Below, one piece after another: positions 59,105-64,000 of a stretch of 64,000 bases of DNA; the first letter of the stretch is position 1, and every line of letters begins with the position of its first letter. Both the position numbers and the translations under genes were made by a program. Origin of the DNA: Gigaspora rosea (lineage: Eukaryota; Glomeromycota; Glomeromycetes; Diversisporales; Gigasporaceae); assembly GCA_003550325.1 (NCBI GenBank), contig QKWP01002107.1:3588-67587 (forward strand), read 5' to 3'. The notes beneath the pieces were generated by a model that was not told where the DNA came from, did not search any database, and worked only from the letters and a program-made list of their open reading frames with translations.

Positions 59105-60210
59105 TTTTTAAATTCAGCAATCTTGCCTTTTGTGTTTGTAGACTTTATTATACAACTGCGTTTGTGTGTATATTTTATTCTACTCTAACAGAAAGCTCAC
59201 CCGATTTTATCCAAGTGCGACCCATCTAGCAAAATTTTGCCTCAATTCAGATTCTCAACTTACTGAGAATATGGTCCCTCCTATCACTGGCTGGCACGTG
59301 CTAACCATATCAAGATTGCCTTCTTTTTAAACTTTCTTCTCCTAACTTTTCTAGTAGAAAGAACCTACTACAAGAAAAACTACAACAAGTAAGGAGAAAT
59401 AAATAAAAGGAAGAATAAAATGGGGAATAACAACTACTATCTAAACGACAAACCAAATTCAACAAGAAAAATAAAATAAAAAGAAAGAAGAAAAAAGCAA
59501 AAAGAAAGAAATACATGATAGCACTATTAAAGCCTGTACAAGACTATAAAAATTATATAGTATTGTACAAGGAACCACCTTATACTATATACTATATGTA
59601 CATCAAAAAAAAAGAAAAAGAAAAGTCTATACGCCTAAAAGAATGTTCTAGAAAGAAATTTTATTACGTCATCCCTCCCGACCTTTGATATGTCCTTGTT
59701 ATTTATCATGTACACAGAAACGGACCTCACTCATGACGTCGATTCCAATTCGGAAAGCGCAATCCCAATTTGGAAGGAGTAAACACTGCTGATCTTTTGG
59801 AGAGGATAAACCTAAATGCCCACTTTTTGAAATTTCGAAAAGACCAAAAGAACTCAGGGAAAAAGACCAAACCAGAAGGAGTTTGAAGGAGTTACGCTAT
59901 ATAGAATAACATATCTAACCAAGCCTCTACTTCTATTTTCATATCCATAGGACTTGACAAAGCTCCAGAGTTTCTCTACTACATCTTTGCTCAATAGCAC
60001 CAAAGCCTGCCAAGGTGCCTCGCTTAAAAGTCTGCATATTTTTTTCATCTCTATTTCAGGCGCAAAACATCCAGTGAGTGAACTTTGTACCCAACAGCAG
60101 CTTGGTGAAGTTTTGTTGTATATAGATATGTTAACTATAGAGGTTTCGTAGGTTGGTATTCTTGAAAAGTTTGGTACGAGGGATCGTTGAAAAGAGTTTT
60201 TTGAAAATTC
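59105..60210 (-). mobile_element. Poly(A) retroposon copy F (type II), complete
   Basis: 19-bp direct duplication AGTCACTTCTTTTTAATTT at 59086-59104 and 60211-60229. The minus strand begins near AACTCTTTTCAACGATCCCTC and contains EAPWQALVLLSKDVVEKLWSF and the PPPKD-equivalent block in altered form. It ends with an AATAAAGTC signal about 35 nt before a short A tract. About 1.1 kb. Differences from copy E in the shared frame are mostly non-synonymous, arguing against coding constraint. Confidence 0.8.
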
Positions 60211-60417
60211 AGTCACTTCTTTTTAATTTGATCTCTTTCTAATCTGAACCTATTAAATTTTCTTAAATCTGAACAAAATTTTCTAAAATATTTGTAAATT
60301 TTATTATAAAGTTCGAATTAGCTATATATAACCTTTTGAAGCCTAAACTTTTTCAAATTTTTACATAGTAAAAATTAGCAGTTCTAGCAATTCGAACTAA
60401 ATAGAGTTGACTATATA

Positions 60418-60748
60418 TGGAGTATTACATATTAAAACAGCCCTTTTTTGCAATTTTTTGAAAATTGAATTTTTATTAGATTTATATAAATTTTGACATA
60501 ATTAATTTTTTTTAATTATAAATAAAAATCGATTTGTATAATAAAAAATCAAGATAATTGTAAAAGAAAAATTACATGAGGCCATATAAGACCAACATAT
60601 CATGAGATTACCTGATAGTCACCTATTATATTTGACCAAACAAAATAGTGAAATGTAACTAATTCTGGATCAGTCTGAAAATCAAAACAAATGATTAAAC
60701 TCAATTATTTCAAAATAAATTATAGTTGGTTTAATATGTAGCACCCCA
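60418..60748. mobile_element. MITE related to 21284-21610, copy 2
   Basis: Ends TGGAGTATTACATATTAAAAC and (inverted) TGGGGTGCTACATATTAAACC. The interior repeats AATCGATTTGTATAATAAAAA and GGATCAGTCTGAAAATCAAAA in the order seen at 21284. The ends have diverged more than the centre. Confidence 0.6.
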
Positions 60749-61421
60749 TATACTCAAAATACAAACCAAATAGTAACTTAAGAGATTATTTAAAAAAAGG
60801 CAATATAATTAGCAAAAGAACAATAATTAAAACCAAGTGTTTAAGAAAATTCTTAAATGACTGGTAGCAATTAAGAAAAAACAGAAGTAAAAAGACCCAA
60901 ATTACTCTTAAAATTGTTATAGTTGTTTTAATAAAACTTAGTAATCTTGTATAAAAAGAAAACAAAACAGAACAAAACAATAGATATAAGAATAGTATAC
61001 AATGTTTTAAAACTTTGAATATTGTATATTACAATATAAATAGTATCAAAAGCAAAGGCACAAATTAGAAGGTTTACTTGATCAGATATTAGAAAAAGAA
61101 ATATATAGCAAAAATAGTAAAAACAAATATTTTAGAAAAAGATAAAAGGTTTTTTTTTCTTAATAGTAGCAAATATAAATATTTTGAATCAGTACAAATA
61201 AAAATAAGAAAAAAGATCTAGGAATTGGTTTTTTGATTAGTAAGAACTAGAAAAAGCATTTGGGACATATAGAAAGAATTAATAAATACTTGTTAAAAAT
61301 ACACTTGTTTTTTAAACAATTGGAGCTAGTTATAATAGTAATATATATTCTACTAATAATTTCAAAATAGCAAAAAAAGTGCAACAAAAAATAGTAAAAA
61401 GTATTATAAGAAAAAAGAATT
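60749..61421. other. AT-rich spacer
   Basis: No gene or repeat pair recognised; A-rich tracts yield low-complexity reverse frames. Confidence 0.35.
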
Positions 61422-61439
61422 AGAACAATTTATTATTAT

Positions 61440-62649
61440 TTTTTTAATATTAGCCTGGTGATCATGCCATTTTTTATTCATAAAAGTAGGATAGTTACAT
61501 TATCAAATGCTATTACTACCCCCGGCTTCTTCTAGCCTTACATCTAAAAAACAGCTTGTCCGGTTACTTAAAAGCACCTGTCCGTGACCTGCTAGAGTAG
61601 AATTAGCTTCACTATTGCCAGAATTCTTTCAAATCCCTCTATCGCTAGATCATTAGCTGAGTTCCATGGCTCGTCATGACCACATTTTTCCTTATAAACT
61701 TCTTCCACCTAGATCCTGGCAGAATAGTTATCTAACTAATATCTGCATTATACAACTAAAGAAAAAGAAAAAAAACAAATTGAAAGAAAGGGTAAAAAAG
61801 GGGAACAAAAAGAGAAGGAAAGAATAAAAGGAGGAAATACTACACAACCTAAGTGAAAAACCAAAATAAAAAAAAAGGACAAGATGAAAAAAGCATAAAA
61901 AAAAATATGGACTGACATACATATAATAGAAAAAGGAATATAAAAAGAAAGAAAATAGAAAAGAAAAATGAATATCCTAGAATATTCTATTAAAAGAATA
62001 TTCAAGAATTTTCTTCGATAAAAATTATATAATACTGCGCAAGGAAACGCCTCGCCAAAGTATTATATGTATACAAAAGGAAATAAAAGAACAATCTGGA
62101 ATTTAATCTTCACAGATCTGCCTACTTCTATGCGCCACATCTCATTACGCGTCCATTCCTGTTTATCCACCTGCATGCCTTCTTCCCGATTAGGATAGGA
62201 ACAACAGTGCTGATCTTTTGGAGGGGGTACGCTGAATTTCCCACTTTCCGTTCAAAATTCCAGAAAAAAACTTCAAGCGAGAATATGATAGCAGGAGTAT
62301 GGTCAAATATGTTCTTGTAGCCAAAAACCTTAAAGAGTGTGTTGAAAAACTCATTTTTTAGTTCACCACCTAGCTAGACTATAGTACCTTCGTCGACAAA
62401 AGAGAACTTCCACCAGAATTTCTTGTACCAAGGGCATCCACTACCAATTATTTTGCACAACTGACGCTTCTGGCTTATGTGCCGAATATATAAAGGAGTC
62501 CCCGGACTGGGAAAATCTAGCAAAAGCAGGTTGATCTTTATAAAAACCAGTATTAATAGCTGCTTTGTCTTTTACTAAAAAATTTTTTGTTTTTCTTTTG
62601 TTCGGAAATTTGTACAAGTGATTGACGGGAAGAGTTGAGTTTTGTAGTA
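61440..62649 (-). mobile_element. Poly(A) retroposon copy G (type I), complete
   Basis: 18-bp direct duplication AGAACAATTTATTATTAT at 61422-61439 and 62650-62667. The minus strand begins CTACAAAACTCAACTCTTCCC and ends with GAATAAAAAATGGCATG...ATTAAAAAAA. 1210 bp. The 5' part reads KDQPAFARFSQSGDSFIYSA over 71 codons (62441-62656) before a stop. The middle shares the CCCCCTCCAAAAGATC block with type II. This is the reference full-length type I copy in the window. Confidence 0.8.
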
Positions 62650-62667
62650 AGAACAATTTATTATTAT

Positions 62668-64000
62668 AAGTAACTTAAATTATATTATAGATATAGAAAA
62701 AATTATAGTAATCTAAAAAAAAACAAAAAAAAAGTTTGCTCTATTTAACTAGTCTAAAAAAATACTTTAATTTTAAAACAAGAGAGTTGATATAGTTAAA
62801 TAGAAAATTAGCAACAAAAATAGACCAAATATAAATATTATCTGATCTAGTAGCAGAAAAAAATACAAAAAAGTAACATGTATTCAAGTAATAATTATAA
62901 GTTTGTTAAACAAATATTTAGATAGAATAGCTTATTTTAAACTAAAGTATACAGAGATTAGAAGAAAGAAATATTTGTATACCAAATATCTTTTTGACTA
63001 AACAAGTAAAAAAACTAAAAAAGCTTTAGTTCAGAAAATACAATAATTTACAAGTAGTCAAAGATAGTAAATTAGATAAAGTATAGAATTGTATTATTAA
63101 AAGTTTTAAAGAAATAGCAAATAGAACCCTTTTTAAGAAATAAGTTTTTAATACTTTAGTAAATAGAAGAAAAAAGTTAAAAAAAACAACAAAATTTGCA
63201 AAAGTTACAACAGGTTTTAGGAAAATTATCAATATAGCAAAGAAAAATTTTAACTCTAAATCAAATTTTCAAAAAAAGAATTTGGTAAAATCAATAAAAA
63301 TTTAGAAGTCTAAATACAAATTTGGATCAGAAATCCAACAAGTAAATAGAATTATTACAAAAGATAAAATAAAGGGTTTAAAAAGTTGATAGAAGATTTT
63401 AAATAAAAGAAAAAAAGAAACTAGAAAATCTGAAAAAAAGACAGATTGAAAAAAATATTAGTAAAAGGTGCAGAATAAATAAAAGTAAGTAGTGAAGAAT
63501 ATTAAAAAAAATTTGCTAGAAAAACTAAGCAAGAAAATCATAATAGACAGAATCTTCAAACAGGAAGAAAAATCTTTGGCTCTAATTATAAATTCAGCTC
63601 AGATCAAAAAAAAACTAAAAGGTACTTTTGCAATTAGTTTATTAATAAAAGAAATTTAAAATTTAATGAGATAGAAGACAAGTAGAAAAAATATATATAC
63701 CAAAATATCAATTGCTAAAAATTGGTTTAGAAATCTTAATGCAAAAATTATAAAAAATGAATAGAAACTAATGTTAAAGAGTTTAAACAAAATTCTGTAA
63801 CCTTTTTTTTTCTAAAAAATCATCTGATTTGTTATTTCTCTAAGTATATAGATAAAATCAATAGAAATAGAACAAATTTATTAGATAATTTTGTTCTATT
63901 TCTATTGACTTTTTTTCACATAGATCTTTGTCTTGAAAATCATTTTCAATCAGGCCAATTCAGACAAATTAAATCTACATACCAATTTGTACAGTATTTA
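62668..64000. other. AT-rich DNA with one strong hairpin near the right edge
   Basis: No gene recognised. At 63857-63909 ATCAATAGAAATAGAACAAA faces TTTGTTCTATTTCTATTGA. It follows a fragment (63817-63845) of the AAAAAATCATTTGATTT repeat seen at 48020. Confidence 0.4.

Noticed and set aside
52961..62649. Retroposons D-G interpreted as long terminal repeats of one or two LTR elements
   Set aside because: Each complete copy has its own 16-19-bp duplication and an A tract at one end, which LTRs do not have, and no gag-pol remains were seen between them.

Overview
The window looks like nuclear DNA of a repeat-rich, very AT-rich fungus. A Glomeromycotina (Rhizophagus-like) genome is the best guess. 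The support is short GT-AG introns (about 70-90 bp) in fungal-type genes, TTAGGG-like interstitial telomere tracts, GGCATGCC palindromes scattered through AT-rich DNA, and heavy, nested transposon load. The species is inference; nothing in the window proves it.

Three host-type genes could be reconstructed to full length, exon by exon, with consistent phases. They are a secreted laccase-like multicopper oxidase (11679-14086, minus, 7 exons, 586 aa), the COP9 signalosome deneddylase subunit CSN5 (16991-18819, minus, 9 exons, 379 aa), and a membrane-anchored alpha/beta hydrolase resembling the isoprenylcysteine methylesterase/steryl-deacetylase group (35235-38322, plus, 12 exons, 413 aa). They are unrelated neighbours, not an operon. 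Two contain MITEs in one enlarged intron each.

Nearly everything else is mobile-element DNA. Left part (1-11 kb): a palindromic CCATGG-ended element carrying a nested MITE and abutting a 1.5-kb hAT-like element, a pair of 145-bp MITEs, a Harbinger-type MITE, a decayed LINE on the minus strand, and a 788-bp hAT-like element. At 19.3-21.2 kb an apparently intact Tc1/mariner element (347-aa DD34E transposase) sits inside a 182-bp pogo-type MITE. At 22.9-28.4 kb come a small hAT-like element and two poly(A) retroposons. One of these is split by a TIR element, which is split again by a 1.8-kb foldback element containing a 327-bp tandem array. A 991-bp assembly gap (29576-30566) lies inside an ATCGATTA-rich palindromic element. 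The region 31-34 kb holds foldbacks and minisatellites. At 38.5-41.2 kb there are two further nested foldback/TIR systems. At 41.9-42.8 kb there is a GC-rich island of unknown, possibly organellar, origin. At 43.6-46.0 kb there is a BED/hAT transposase pseudogene. At 47.4-51.6 kb there are a tRNA-derived Pol III unit, a pogo transposase relic split by a poly(A) insertion, and a dead Tc1 element. The last 11 kb are built around four 0.75-1.2-kb retroposon copies in the same orientation.

The main discovery is structural. (i) A family of about 1.1-1.2-kb retroposons (at least seven copies) has long target-site duplications (16-19 bp where measured), a shared 5' end and an AATAAA-plus-A-tract 3' end. 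(ii) Four elements share the hAT signature (8-bp TSD plus YARNG termini) but have unrelated interiors, and one of them carries an exactly periodic 327-bp double-hairpin array. (iii) A separate MITE family ends in GTTTAAAGC and has 8-bp TSDs.
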